Assembly: GCA_963717635.1 (NCBI GenBank) | Contig: OY970347.1 | Location: 62,001-126,000 of the forward strand | Source of the DNA: JALZKA01 sp963717635 | GTDB lineage: Bacteria > Actinomycetota > Thermoleophilia > Solirubrobacterales > 70-9 | Direction of reading: 5' to 3' | Length of the DNA stretch: 64,000 bases | In this document: positions 1-7,790 of the stretch, piece after piece | Position numbering within the stretch: the first letter of the stretch is position 1 | Layout: each line of letters begins with the position of its first letter | The notes under the pieces: generated by a model | Told to the model about the DNA's origin: nothing | The model's database searches: none | What the model saw: only the letters and a program-made list of their open reading frames with translations | Position numbers and translations under genes: made by a program

Positions 1-246
1 CGGACCGAGTCCCTCGATCCGGCGAAGATCATCGATGTCGTTCGCTACGCGCATCCGGTGATGACGCACGCGGCGGCGGCGGCGCAACGCCGCTGGGCGG
101 AGATCAGCGGCACCGATCGCATCCACTACTGCGGCGCATACTGGCGCTGGGGGTTCCACGAGGACGGGTGCTGGAGCGCGATCCGCGCCTGCCGGGCGCT
201 GCTGGGCGCGGCCGGAGCTCGCGCTGAGCTGGAGCTGGCGGCATGA
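1..246 (+). CDS. FAD-dependent oxidoreductase, C-terminal end (partial)
   Basis: Open from the window edge, frame 1, so only the last 81 codons are visible. The tail reads YAHPVM, then HYCGAYWRWGFHEDG followed by a helix ending in ELELAA. That GAYW-GFHEDG block is typical of the FAD-binding end of the predicted NAD/FAD-binding amine-oxidase-like proteins (COG2907) that are found next to DUF1365 and cyclopropane-synthase genes. The stop overlaps the DUF1365 start by 4 nt (ATGA), so the three are probably one operon. The role is likely modification of membrane fatty acyl chains, inferred from neighbours. The N-terminal dinucleotide-binding part lies outside the window. Confidence 0.75.
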   Translation, partial: RTESLDPAKIIDVVRYAHPVMTHAAAAAQRRWAEISGTDRIHYCGAYWRWGFHEDGCWSAIRACRALLGAAGARAELELAA

Positions 247-989
247 CCGAATCGGCGATCTATGAGGGGTTCGTCCGTCACCGCCGCGATGACCCCCAGC
301 ACGAGTTCCGGTATCCGCTGTTCATGGCCTACCTGGATCTCGCCGAGCTGCCGTGGGTGCTGGACGGCTTTCGCGGCTGGTCGGCGCGCCGGCCGGCGCC
401 GGCCCGGTTCCGGCGCTCGGACTTCCTCGGGGACGCCGCCCGGCCACTGGGCGACTGTGTGCGCGAGGCCGTTGCCGAGCGCTCCGGCGAGGTCCCCACC
501 GGACCAATCAGGTTGCTCGCGAACCTCCGGCACCTGGGCCACTCGTTCAACCCGGTCAGCTTCTACTACTGCTTCGACGACGCCGGCGAGCGCGTCAGGT
601 TCGTGCTGGCGGAGGTGACGAACACCCCCTGGGGTGAGCGCCACGTGTACCTCCTCGGTGACGGGAACGGGGAGGGGCGGGTGATCCGCGGCGAGCTCGA
701 CAAGGCGTTCCACGTCTCGCCGCTGATGGGTATGGACCATCGCTACGACTGGCGGACGACCGAGCCCGGCGACGACCTGATTGTCCACATCGAAGCGTCA
801 AGCGGCGGCCGCGCCAGCTTCGAAGCCACGCTCTCACTGCACCGTCGCGAGCTCGAGCCGGCGACCATGCGCCGGGTCCTCTGGCGCTACCCGGCGATCA
901 GCGCGCAGGTGGTCGCCAAGATCTACTGGCAGGCCTTGCAGCTCAAGCTGAAGGGCGCGGCGTACCATCCCCACCCAGAACGCGGATGA
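243..989 (+). CDS. DUF1365 family protein
   Basis: 248 aa. The N-terminus (IYEGFVRHRR, then FRYPLFMAYLDL) and the central NPVSFYYCFD block around residue 103 match the DUF1365 family, as do the later HVSPLMGMDHRY stretch and the C-terminal KIYWQALQLKLKG. The family has no proven biochemical activity but is almost always found between a flavin oxidoreductase and a cyclopropane-fatty-acid-synthase-like methyltransferase, exactly as here. It starts inside the upstream stop (ATGA) and its own stop overlaps the next ATG, so translational coupling is likely. A role in lipid modification is inferred from context only. Confidence 0.88.
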   Translation: MTESAIYEGFVRHRRDDPQHEFRYPLFMAYLDLAELPWVLDGFRGWSARRPAPARFRRSDFLGDAARPLGDCVREAVAERSGEVPTGPIRLLANLRHLGHSFNPVSFYYCFDDAGERVRFVLAEVTNTPWGERHVYLLGDGNGEGRVIRGELDKAFHVSPLMGMDHRYDWRTTEPGDDLIVHIEASSGGRASFEATLSLHRRELEPATMRRVLWRYPAISAQVVAKIYWQALQLKLKGAAYHPHPERG

Positions 990-2230
990 GCGAGCGTTTG
1001 CGCGATCGGATCGCCCGGCGGGCGGCCCTTACCCTTCTCAAGCGGATCAGGGAGGGCAGCTTGATCCTCGTCGCGGATGGCCAGACGACCGAGTTCGGCC
1101 AGCTGGGCGGGAGCCCGAGGGCGACGGTCGAGGTCAAGGACGCTCGCGCCTGGTCGCTGGCGCTGCTCGGTAGCAACGGACTGGCCCGCGGGTACGTCGA
1201 GCGCCTCTGGGACACGAACGACCCGGTGGCGGTGGTGCGCCTGATCGCCCGCAACATGGCCGGCATCGACGGTCTGCGCCGCCGCTGGCACCCGGTGCTC
1301 GGCCGCGCGCAGCGCCTGGCGGCGCTCGTCCCGCGCAACACCCGCGATGGAGCGCGCGCGAACATCGCCGCCCACTACGACCTCGGCAACCACCTGTTCT
1401 CTGCCTTCCTCGACGAGCGGCTCGTGTACTCGAGCGCGTTCTTCCCACATCCGGGAGCCACCCTCGACGAAGCGCAGCTCGCGAAGCTGGACCGGATCTG
1501 CACGCGGCTGGACCTTCGCCCGGAAGACCACCTGCTGGAGATCGGCACCGGCTGGGGGGGCCTGACGATCCATGCGGCGGCCGAGTACGGATGCCGGGTC
1601 ACGACCACCACGATCTCGCGCGAACAGCGCGCGTACGTGGAGAGGCGCGTCCGCGAGCTTGGCCTCTCCGATCGGGTCGCGGTGCTCGGCAGCGACTACC
1701 GGGACCTCGGCGGGCGTTTCAGCAAGCTCGTGTCGATCGAGATGATCGAGGCCGTCGGCTGGCAGTACTTCGAGACCTTCTTTCGAAAGTGCTCCGAGCT
1801 GCTCGACCGGCACGGCGTCATGCTGTTGCAGGCGATCGTGATCGAGGATCCGAGCTACGAGATCGAAAAGGCGTCGCGGAGCTTCGCCAACACCGAGGTG
1901 TTCCCGGGCGGCTGCCTGCCATCCGAGCGGCTGATCAGGGACATGGTCAGCAAGGAGACCGACATGACCGTGTCCTGGGCCGACGACATCACCGAGCACT
2001 ACGCCGAGACGCTGCGCCATTGGCGGACGCGCTTCGCGGACGCGGCACCGCTCCTCGCCACGCGCGGGTACGACGAGCGCTTCCGCCGGCTCTGGACTTT
2101 CTATCTGGCATTCTCCGAGGCCGGTTTCCGCGAGCGGCGCATCCGCGACCTGCAGATGGTCTTCGCCAAGCCGGGTGCACGAGCGCTGGGCGATCCGCGC
2201 GCCCAGCGCGAATTGGTCGCAAGCGGTTGA
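986..2230 (+). CDS. Cyclopropane-fatty-acyl-phospholipid synthase family methyltransferase
   Basis: 414 aa, about the family length. Residues 1-125 form the variable N-terminal part; then HYDLGNHLFSAFLDERLVYS leads into the SAM-binding motif LEIGTGWGGL near residue 185. TTISREQ and SIEMIEAVGWQYFETFF follow, and the C-terminus has HWRTRF and FYLAFSEAGF, all hallmarks of CFA synthases. These enzymes transfer a methyl/methylene group from SAM to an unsaturated acyl chain in membrane phospholipids. Its partner genes (flavin oxidoreductase, DUF1365) overlap upstream; the alpha/beta hydrolase overlaps downstream by TTGA. The exact product (cyclopropane or methyl branch) cannot be read from the sequence. 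Confidence 0.9.
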   Translation: MSERLRDRIARRAALTLLKRIREGSLILVADGQTTEFGQLGGSPRATVEVKDARAWSLALLGSNGLARGYVERLWDTNDPVAVVRLIARNMAGIDGLRRRWHPVLGRAQRLAALVPRNTRDGARANIAAHYDLGNHLFSAFLDERLVYSSAFFPHPGATLDEAQLAKLDRICTRLDLRPEDHLLEIGTGWGGLTIHAAAEYGCRVTTTTISREQRAYVERRVRELGLSDRVAVLGSDYRDLGGRFSKLVSIEMIEAVGWQYFETFFRKCSELLDRHGVMLLQAIVIEDPSYEIEKASRSFANTEVFPGGCLPSERLIRDMVSKETDMTVSWADDITEHYAETLRHWRTRFADAAPLLATRGYDERFRRLWTFYLAFSEAGFRERRIRDLQMVFAKPGARALGDPRAQRELVASG

Positions 2231-3000
2231 CGCTGCACCACGTACGAGCGGGCAGCGGGCCTCAGCTCGTGCTGATCCACGGGCTTGGCGGCACGCTCGT
2301 GAACTGGGAGCCGGTGCTTGACCTGCTCGCTGCCGAGCGGGACGTGATCGCCGTCGACATGCCCGGATTCGGCGGCTCCGACCCACTGCCGGCTGGGACC
2401 AGCCACTCCGCTGTGGCGATGGGACGAGCGATCACCGCGCACCTCTCGTCGCTGGGCGTCGAGCGGCCGCATCTGGCGGGCAACTCGCTCGGCGCCTGGG
2501 CGGCGCTGGAGATGGCGGCCGACGGCAACGCCGCCTCGGTCGGTGCGATCTCGCCGGCCGGGCTCTGGCGCAAGCCGCTGGGGCCGCGCTCGTTCGACGC
2601 CCGCGCCCGTGGCAAGCGGCTGCGCCCGCTGGTTCTGGCTGCGGTTCGCACGCGCCGCGGACGGCGGGCGCTGATGGGGTCGACGGTCGCACGACCGGAG
2701 CTGCTGAGTGGCGACGAGGCCGTGCGCTGGGTCTCCGCCTGGCTCGACGCCGTCTCCTACGAGGACGCGAACCGGATGATGCGGACGCTGACGTTCGACC
2801 GCGCGGCCGAGATCGACGTGCCGGTGACCGTCGCCTGGGGGACGGCGGACCGCCTGGTCGGCCGCCCGCGTCCGGAGCGCATGCCGCCCGAGACGGAATA
2901 TCTCGAGGTCCCGGGCTGGGGTCATACGCCCACCCGCGATGACCCCGAGGGCGTGGCCAGGCTGCTGCTCGAGGCGAGCGCGGCCGAATTCGTCATCTGA
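2227..3000 (+). CDS. Alpha/beta hydrolase
   Basis: 257 aa from a TTG that overlaps the upstream stop (TTGA), the same coupling used elsewhere in this window. The fold is clear: LIHGLGGTLVNWEPV (oxyanion-hole HG), DMPGFGGSDP, the nucleophile elbow GNSLGAWAA, a late Asp in AWGTADRLV, and the catalytic His in WGHTPTRDDPEG. The substrate is unknown; being last in a lipid-modifying operon suggests an ester or acyl substrate. No signal peptide is seen. An upstream extension in the same frame exists but runs antisense-like through the methyltransferase and lacks a family match, so it was not used. Confidence 0.85.
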   Translation: MTLHHVRAGSGPQLVLIHGLGGTLVNWEPVLDLLAAERDVIAVDMPGFGGSDPLPAGTSHSAVAMGRAITAHLSSLGVERPHLAGNSLGAWAALEMAADGNAASVGAISPAGLWRKPLGPRSFDARARGKRLRPLVLAAVRTRRGRRALMGSTVARPELLSGDEAVRWVSAWLDAVSYEDANRMMRTLTFDRAAEIDVPVTVAWGTADRLVGRPRPERMPPETEYLEVPGWGHTPTRDDPEGVARLLLEASAAEFVI

Positions 3001-3043
3001 GCGGCGCAAGCCGCGAATCCAGCTTGTGCCGGTGGGTGAGGTC

Positions 3044-3057
3044 TTAGGGCGCCCTAA
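3044..3057. promoter_or_regulatory. 14-bp perfect palindrome over the -35 region of the small basic protein gene
   Basis: TTAGGGCGCCCTAA is its own reverse complement. Its left half starts exactly 17 nt upstream of the -10 element at 3067-3072, so it covers the position of a -35 box. It looks like an operator, though no regulator is identified. Confidence 0.45.
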
Positions 3058-3066
3058 CAACTCTGC

Positions 3067-3072
3067 TACGGT
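3067..3072 (+). promoter_or_regulatory. Extended -10 element TGC-TACGGT
   Basis: TACGGT preceded by TGC, 9 nt before the ATG at 3082. The same TGCTANNNT form appears before dnaK, clpB and purF. It implies a transcript with almost no leader. Confidence 0.5.
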
Positions 3073-3081
3073 GCAGCGTCG

Positions 3082-3267
3082 ATGCCCAAGGGTCGCGCCG
3101 TCAAGGTCAAGAAGAAGTGCTGCAAGTCCGGTCCTCGCTGCAAGCGCTGCCCAGCCGCGATGCGGAAGCTCGAGCGCCGCGGCCTGGCGACCCGCACCGC
3201 GAAGCGCCACTACGTCGTTTCGCTCGAGACCACGAAGAAGCAATGGAAGGCCGCCCGAGCTCGCTGA
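3082..3267 (+). CDS. Small lysine- and cysteine-rich basic protein
   Basis: 61 aa, begins MPKGRAVKVKKKCCK. Roughly a third of the residues are Lys or Arg. Four cysteines sit close together (CC, then C, then C two residues on, in CCKSGPRCKRCP), a spacing that could hold a metal, followed by a basic helix. It is preceded by a -10 element and a palindrome, and codon use is like its neighbours, which argues for a real gene. The family is not recognised; nucleic-acid binding is only a guess from charge. Confidence 0.65.
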   Translation: MPKGRAVKVKKKCCKSGPRCKRCPAAMRKLERRGLATRTAKRHYVVSLETTKKQWKAARAR

Positions 3268-3278
3268 GGAGAGGGTCA

Positions 3279-3284
3279 TAGGAT
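3279..3284 (+). promoter_or_regulatory. -10 element (TAGGAT) of the alcohol dehydrogenase gene
   Basis: TAGGAT ends 7 nt before the ATG at 3292, which would place transcription start at or next to the start codon. Confidence 0.45.
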
Positions 3285-3291
3285 CACGGCG

Positions 3292-4398
3292 ATGAGGACG
3301 CGAGCCGCGGTCCTGGAGGAATTCGGCCAGCCGCTGGTGATCCAGGATGTGGACCTGGATGACCCCGGGCCCGGCGAGGCGCTGGTCAGGCTCGCCGCCT
3401 GCGGCGTCTGCCACACCGACCTCTACACGGCCTCCGGGGTCGATCCGTCGGGCTACGCGCCCACCGTCCTCGGGCACGAGGGAGCCGGCGTCGTCGAGTC
3501 CGTGGGAGAGGGCGTCGAGAGCCTGGCGGTCGGCGATCACGTCGTGACCCTGTTCTCCCCCCAGTGCGGCGCATGCGTGCACTGCCGCGACGAGCGGACG
3601 AACCTGTGCCTGGCGATCCGCGAGCAGCAGAACCAGGGCTACCTTCCCGACGGGACCACTCGGCTGGCGCGCGGCGACGAGCGGATCCGTCACTTCATGG
3701 GCACCTCGACCTTCGCCGAGTACACCGTGATGCCGGAGATCGCGCTGGCAAAGGTCAACCCGGAAGCCGCTCTGGATCATGCCTGCCTGTTCGCGTGCGG
3801 CCTCTCCACCGGCCTCGGCGCGGCGATCAACACCGCCAAGGTCAGGGAGGGCTCCACCTGCGTGATCTTCGGCGCCGGCATGGTGGGTCTCGGCGCCGTT
3901 GCCGGTTGCCGGCTGCAGGGGGCCGAGCGAATCATCTGCGTCGACCTGTCCGACGACCGGCTCGAGCTGGCGCGCGGCCAGGGCGCGACCGAGACGATGG
4001 TCGGTGGCGACGACATCGTCGAGCGGATCGTCAGCGAAACCGAGGGCTTCGGCGCCGACTACACGTTCGAGGCCACCGGCAACGTCAAGGTCATGCGCCA
4101 GGCCGTCGAGTCGGCACGGATGGGCTGGGGCCTCTGCACCGTCGCCGGTGTGGCGGGCAAGGGCGAGACCCTTGACGTGATCCCACGGCTCCTGATCACG
4201 GGCCGGCGGGTCGCCGGGTCGTCGTTCGGCGGCGTCAAGGGCCGCGAGGGGGTGCCGGCGCTGGTCGACCGCTACCTGGCCGGCGACATCGACGTCGATC
4301 CGTTCATCTCGCACCGGATCACGCTCGACGAGGTCAACCGCGGGTTCGAGCTCATGGAAGCTCAGGACGGCATCCGCTCCGTGATTGAGTTCGGGTAG
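3292..4398 (+). CDS. Zinc-dependent class III-like alcohol dehydrogenase
   Basis: 368 aa, the usual length of class III medium-chain dehydrogenases (S-hydroxymethyl-thiol dehydrogenases). Catalytic zinc ligands are in CGVCHTD (about residue 38) and GHEGAG (about 61), with the third at FACGLSTG. The structural zinc loop CGACVHCRDERTNLC is complete. The Rossmann motif is FGAGMVGLGAV, and the C-terminus has the SSFGGVKGR signature of the formaldehyde/thiol-adduct class. It probably oxidises an alcohol or a thiol-formaldehyde adduct with NAD. The following metallo-beta-lactamase gene starts 7 nt later and could act on the thioester product; that link is inferred. Confidence 0.88.
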   Translation: MRTRAAVLEEFGQPLVIQDVDLDDPGPGEALVRLAACGVCHTDLYTASGVDPSGYAPTVLGHEGAGVVESVGEGVESLAVGDHVVTLFSPQCGACVHCRDERTNLCLAIREQQNQGYLPDGTTRLARGDERIRHFMGTSTFAEYTVMPEIALAKVNPEAALDHACLFACGLSTGLGAAINTAKVREGSTCVIFGAGMVGLGAVAGCRLQGAERIICVDLSDDRLELARGQGATETMVGGDDIVERIVSETEGFGADYTFEATGNVKVMRQAVESARMGWGLCTVAGVAGKGETLDVIPRLLITGRRVAGSSFGGVKGREGVPALVDRYLAGDIDVDPFISHRITLDEVNRGFELMEAQDGIRSVIEFG

Positions 4399-4405
4399 TT
4401 TGATT

Positions 4406-5176
4406 GTGATCCTGCAGCGAGTCGAGAGCCCCGACTTCCTGTCGAACGCCTACCTCGTCGTCGACGAGCCCGGCGGACACGGCGTCCTCGTCGACTCGAA
4501 CGGTGCCCAGGTCACCGAGCCGCTGGTCGAGCGGGTGGAGCGCGAGGGCACGGAGATCACGCACGTGCTCCTCACCCACCATCACTGGGACCATGTGCTG
4601 GACGTCGAAGCGCTGGCCGAGCGGTTCGGGGTGCCGGTGCTCGCCCACCCGCTGGCGGCCGAGCTGCTCGAGGGCAAGGTGGGCGAGACGATGGACGAGG
4701 GCGACGTGATCGAGTCCGGCGGCCTGCGGATCGAGGTCCTCCACACTCCCGGCCACTGCGCCGACCACCTGGCGCTGGTGGTGAACGGCACCGACTGCCT
4801 GACCGCCGACGTGATCTTCAAGGGCACCGTTGGCGGCACGCGCGCGCCCGGCGCAACGGGCTTCGAGGACCTCAAGGGCTCGATCATGGACAAGCTGATG
4901 AAGCTGCCGCCGGAGACCCGGATCCACCCGGGCCACCGGCAGCCGTCGACGATCGGCGACGAGTGGGAGCAAAACCCGTTCGTGCGGATCTGGCGCGGGC
5001 TCGACGAAGAGGCCGCCGACCCGGTTTCGCTCGGCCCGCCCGACGCCGATGAGCGCGAGGACGCGACGCTACTGCTGTGGGCGCCGGACTACGACGGCGG
5101 CAACAAGGCCTGGGTCCGCCTCGGGGACGGTTCCGACGCGATCGTCGGCGGCTCGCAGGTCAAGCGCGAGGGCTGA
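4406..5176 (+). CDS. Metallo-beta-lactamase-fold hydrolase, glyoxalase II-like
   Basis: 256 aa from GTG at 4406, 7 nt after the dehydrogenase stop; TTG at 4400 or 4385 are alternatives. Metal ligands are visible: THHHWDH, then HTPGHCADH, then D in LTADVIFKG, and the last His in RIHPGHRQP. The RIHPGH ending and GDEWEQNPF tail resemble GloB-type thioester hydrolases. In the operon it may cleave the thioester made after thiol-dependent aldehyde oxidation; this is inference. The TGA stop is immediately followed, in the same frame, by a long start-less coding stretch (see next entry). Confidence 0.85.
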   Translation: MILQRVESPDFLSNAYLVVDEPGGHGVLVDSNGAQVTEPLVERVEREGTEITHVLLTHHHWDHVLDVEALAERFGVPVLAHPLAAELLEGKVGETMDEGDVIESGGLRIEVLHTPGHCADHLALVVNGTDCLTADVIFKGTVGGTRAPGATGFEDLKGSIMDKLMKLPPETRIHPGHRQPSTIGDEWEQNPFVRIWRGLDEEAADPVSLGPPDADEREDATLLLWAPDYDGGNKAWVRLGDGSDAIVGGSQVKREG

Positions 5177-5659
5177 GCTAGACCGGCATCCGAAACCAAG
5201 ACCTGCAGCGACCAGGGCAGCTCCAGCAGCAGCACCGAGGTTCGCCTCCTCGTCGGGCTGCGCGCGCCCAAGGGTACGGACGTCCCCAGCGCGCTTAAGC
5301 CGGTCGGCTCGGACATCGAGTTCGTCTCGTTCCGGCCCTATGCGCGGCAGCTCAACGAACTGGCGCCGAAGCGACCGGGCTACCGCTACTTCGGCTGGGT
5401 CTCCGACGAGTTTCGCGCGGGCGCCGACTGGCCCGGGACGGGCAGCTTCCGGCTGAGGCTGGGTCTGCCGAACGATCCGGGGAAGCGGTTCCGCTTCCGC
5501 CCGGTCGTGGGCTACCAGGAGGTTGGGGAGAAGGGCCCGCCGCGGCTCGACTGCGGGCCCAACGCATACACGGACGAGGACACGGCGAACGCGATCTGCA
5601 TCGACGCGCCCGACACCGCCGCCGAGACGCGCCCGAGTATCAAGGTCCCGCTCGACTAG
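5177..5659 (+). pseudogene. 5'-truncated remnant of an unrecognised protein
   Basis: From the codon after the upstream TGA there are 160 in-frame sense codons ending in TAG at 5657. The translation looks like real protein (TKTCSDQGSSSSSTEVRLL, YRYFGWVSDEFRAGADW, ICIDAPDTAAETR) with GC-rich third positions, yet there is no ATG, GTG or TTG until very late. It has the composition of a secreted beta-rich domain. The N-terminus, probably with a signal peptide, is missing. A CTG start or stop readthrough are possible but less likely. The family is not recognised. Confidence 0.5.
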
Positions 5660-5677
5660 AGCTCGGGCTCGGACTGC

Positions 5678-5683
5678 CACAAT
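5678..5683 (+). promoter_or_regulatory. Possible -10 element of tRNA-Val
   Basis: CACAAT lies 7 nt upstream of the mature tRNA 5' end at 5691, so the primary transcript could begin at the tRNA itself. The match is 4 of 6. Confidence 0.3.
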
Positions 5684-5690
5684 TCCCAGC

Positions 5691-5763
5691 GGGCGGTTAG
5701 CTCAGTTGGGAGAGCACTTCCTTTACACGGAAGGGGTCGTCGGTTCGAGCCCGGCACCGCCCA
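5691..5763 (+). tRNA. tRNA-Val (anticodon TAC)
   Basis: 73 nt cloverleaf. The acceptor stem GGGCGGT pairs with ACCGCCC, the D-arm is GCTC...GAGC, the anticodon stem CTTCC/GGAAG holds loop TTTACAC, so the anticodon is TAC (reads GTA). The T-arm is GTCGG TTCGAGC CCGGC. The 3' CCA is not encoded: the discriminator A is followed by T and then the ATG of the next gene. Confidence 0.96.
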
Positions 5764-5764
5764 T

Positions 5765-6520
5765 ATGGATCTCGGCATCGAAGATCGGGCCGCGCTCGTG
5801 CTGGGTGCCAGCAAGGGCATCGGGCTCGGCATCGCCACGGCACTCGCGCGCGAGGGCGCGCGCGTGGCGATGGCCAGTCGGTCGCTCGAGCGGCTCGAGG
5901 AGGCGGCCGCCGGGATCGCCGGCGAGACCGAGACGTTCGCCGCCGACACCGAGGACCTCGACCGGCTCGGCAAGCTGCCCGGCGAGGTCGCGAAGCGGCT
6001 CGGTGGCCCGGTCGAGATTCTCGTGACCAACACCGGAGGGCCGCCGCCGGGCGGAGCGCAGGAGCGCTCGGTCGAGGATTGGGAGGCGGCGTACCGCTCG
6101 CTCGTCCTCGCGCCGCGGGCGCTGATCGAGGCGGCGCTGCCCGAGATGCGCTCGCGTGGCTGGGGCCGGATCGTGAACGTCGGCTCGACATCGACGGTCG
6201 AGGTGGTCCCGCACCTCGCCCTCTCCAACGTCCACCGGATGGCGGCGATCGGCTACTTCAAATCGCTGGCTCGCGAGGTCGCCGGCGAGGGGATCACCGT
6301 CAACACGGTGGCCACCGGCAGGATCGCGACGGACCGGCTGGCGGATGTGAGCGGGTCGCTTCAGGCGGCCGAGGAGATGGCGCGCGAGCACGTGCCGGCG
6401 GGGCGCCTGGGTACGCCGGCCGAGTACGCGGACCTCGTCGCGTTCCTCAGCTCCGAGCGCGCAGCGTATGTGACCGGAACCACGATCCCGATCGACGGCG
6501 GCCTGCTGCGCGCGACCTGA
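5765..6520 (+). CDS. SDR-family oxidoreductase with atypical active site
   Basis: 251 aa. The cofactor motif is LGASKGIGLGIA and the NTGG motif of SDRs is present (TNTGGPPPGG), with a serine at VGSTST. The usual YxxxK is replaced: the corresponding stretch reads LALSNVHRMAAIGYFKSLA, the SNxxR form known from a FabG-like SDR subgroup. The C-terminus TGTTIPIDGGLLR is normal. It is probably an NAD(P)-dependent reductase/dehydrogenase of unknown substrate. The ATG begins 1 nt after the tRNA-Val 3' end with no space for a ribosome-binding site, so the gene most likely shares the tRNA transcript. Confidence 0.85.
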   Translation: MDLGIEDRAALVLGASKGIGLGIATALAREGARVAMASRSLERLEEAAAGIAGETETFAADTEDLDRLGKLPGEVAKRLGGPVEILVTNTGGPPPGGAQERSVEDWEAAYRSLVLAPRALIEAALPEMRSRGWGRIVNVGSTSTVEVVPHLALSNVHRMAAIGYFKSLAREVAGEGITVNTVATGRIATDRLADVSGSLQAAEEMAREHVPAGRLGTPAEYADLVAFLSSERAAYVTGTTIPIDGGLLRAT

Positions 6521-6527
6521 ACCGGGC

Positions 6528-6998
6528 CTAGTCCGTGGCCAGCCGGCCGTCGGGGAGCAGGGTGGTGTTGGCGGTCTCGGTCGCGTCCTGCTGGAACCGC
6601 TCGATCTGGTCGAGGGGAACCTGATCGACCAGCGCGAGGCCGGCCCAGCGGCCGCGGTCGAGGACGCGAACGCCGAAATCGGGCTCGGAGTCCACCTGCG
6701 GGGAGGCGAAGACGACGGCGCAGCGCGCTTGCGAGGTTGGCGCCGCTGCGGGATCAGGCTCGGCGACGATCTCGCCCGTCGGGTCCACCCTGCTCAGGAG
6801 CGTGGCGCGGTAGCTGTGAGCGTTGTAGGCGTGGACGCCGTCGGAGCGGGCAACCGAGTCGTCGTTCCATTCGGCCAGGCATGCGTCAGTCGGACCTTGC
6901 TCGTCGGATGAGCCGCTCAGCGCCACTACGACGACCGCTGCGATCAGTGCCGTGGCCGCCACGGCGGCGAAAACGACCCGCGCGCGGTTCGGGCTCAT
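6528..6998 (-). CDS. Membrane-anchored or secreted protein of unknown function
   Basis: 156 aa. One N-terminal hydrophobic segment (about residues 8-28, VVFAAVAATALIAAVVVVAL) follows a short basic start, then an Asp/Ser-rich linker and a small globular domain with two cysteines (DACLAEWN and ARCAVVF) that could form a disulfide outside the cell. No lipobox is present despite the adjacent lgt gene. Its start overlaps the lgt stop by 4 nt, so the two are co-translated. No family is recognised. Confidence 0.7.
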   Translation of the reverse strand: MSPNRARVVFAAVAATALIAAVVVVALSGSSDEQGPTDACLAEWNDDSVARSDGVHAYNAHSYRATLLSRVDPTGEIVAEPDPAAAPTSQARCAVVFASPQVDSEPDFGVRVLDRGRWAGLALVDQVPLDQIERFQQDATETANTTLLPDGRLATD

Positions 6999-7756
6999 GC
7001 GGGTTGCGCCGCGAACAGGTTGCCACGGCGGGCCCGAATCGCGATCCAGATGCCACCCAAGGCGATCATCGCGACGCTGATCAGCTGCGCCTGGGTCAGC
7101 CCCAGGGCGACGTCGTCGTTGCGCCGGATGAACTCGATCAGGAAGCGCTCGAGTCCGGTCAGCACCAGGTAGAGCGCGAACAGCATCCCGACCGTGAAAC
7201 GGTTACGAAGCCTCCAGAGCACAAAGGCGATGATGCCCACGCTGATCGTCTCGTAGACGGGGGTCGGGTGGACCTCCTCGGTGGTCGGGACCGTCCCGTC
7301 GGGATAGGCCATCGCCCACGGGCCGTCCCAGGGGATCCCATAGTCACCGTCACCGGACAGCTGGCAGCCGATCCGGCCGACGGCGTAGCCCGCGGCGAGC
7401 GGCACCGCGGCGATGTCGGCGATGATCCAGCCGAACAGGCCGCGCCAACGCGCCCAGAGCACGACCGCGATCGCGCCCCCGATCGCGCCCCCGAACCAAA
7501 CCAGGCCCGAGCCCGAGAAGAGGTTGCCGAGCAGATCGTCGGAGACCTCGGACCAGTTCTGGATCAGGAAGTCGACGCGGGCGCCGATGATGCCGCCGAT
7601 CAGTGCGGCGAAGACCATCTCGTAGGCCCAATCGGGCGGCCTGCCGAGCTCCGTGAAGCGCCGGGCCAGGATCGCACCGGCGACGATGAACCCGAGCGCG
7701 AACATCAACCCGAAGGTCTGCAGGGTGACGGGGCCGATGTCGATTTCGGGTTGCAT
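6995..7756 (-). CDS. lgt: Prolipoprotein diacylglyceryl transferase
   Basis: 253 aa with about seven hydrophobic segments. The Lgt core is recognisable: GAILARRFTELGRPP, FGGAIGGAIAV, GRIGCQLSGDGDYG (the variant of the GRIGN signature seen in many Gram-positive Lgt), HPTPVYE and GLERFLIEFIRRN. Lgt transfers a diacylglyceryl group from phosphatidylglycerol to the lipobox cysteine of preprolipoproteins in the membrane. It lies downstream of argF and tRNA-Glu on the same strand, and the 4-nt overlap with the next gene makes a small operon. Confidence 0.92.
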   Translation of the reverse strand: MQPEIDIGPVTLQTFGLMFALGFIVAGAILARRFTELGRPPDWAYEMVFAALIGGIIGARVDFLIQNWSEVSDDLLGNLFSGSGLVWFGGAIGGAIAVVLWARWRGLFGWIIADIAAVPLAAGYAVGRIGCQLSGDGDYGIPWDGPWAMAYPDGTVPTTEEVHPTPVYETISVGIIAFVLWRLRNRFTVGMLFALYLVLTGLERFLIEFIRRNDDVALGLTQAQLISVAMIALGGIWIAIRARRGNLFAAQPA

Positions 7757-7790
7757 ACTGGCGGTCAGGGACCAATCGGGTCCCTGCCGA

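Noticed and set aside
2101..4314. A 737-codon minus-strand open frame across the hydrolase and alcohol dehydrogenase
   Set aside because: Same kind of antisense artefact; it spans three plus-strand genes with clear motifs and has no start context or family.
5174..5176. TGA of the MBL hydrolase as a selenocysteine or programmed readthrough codon
   Set aside because: No reason to expect Sec in this position, no SECIS-like hairpin was recognised, and the hydrolase is already full length; readthrough is kept only as a minor alternative.
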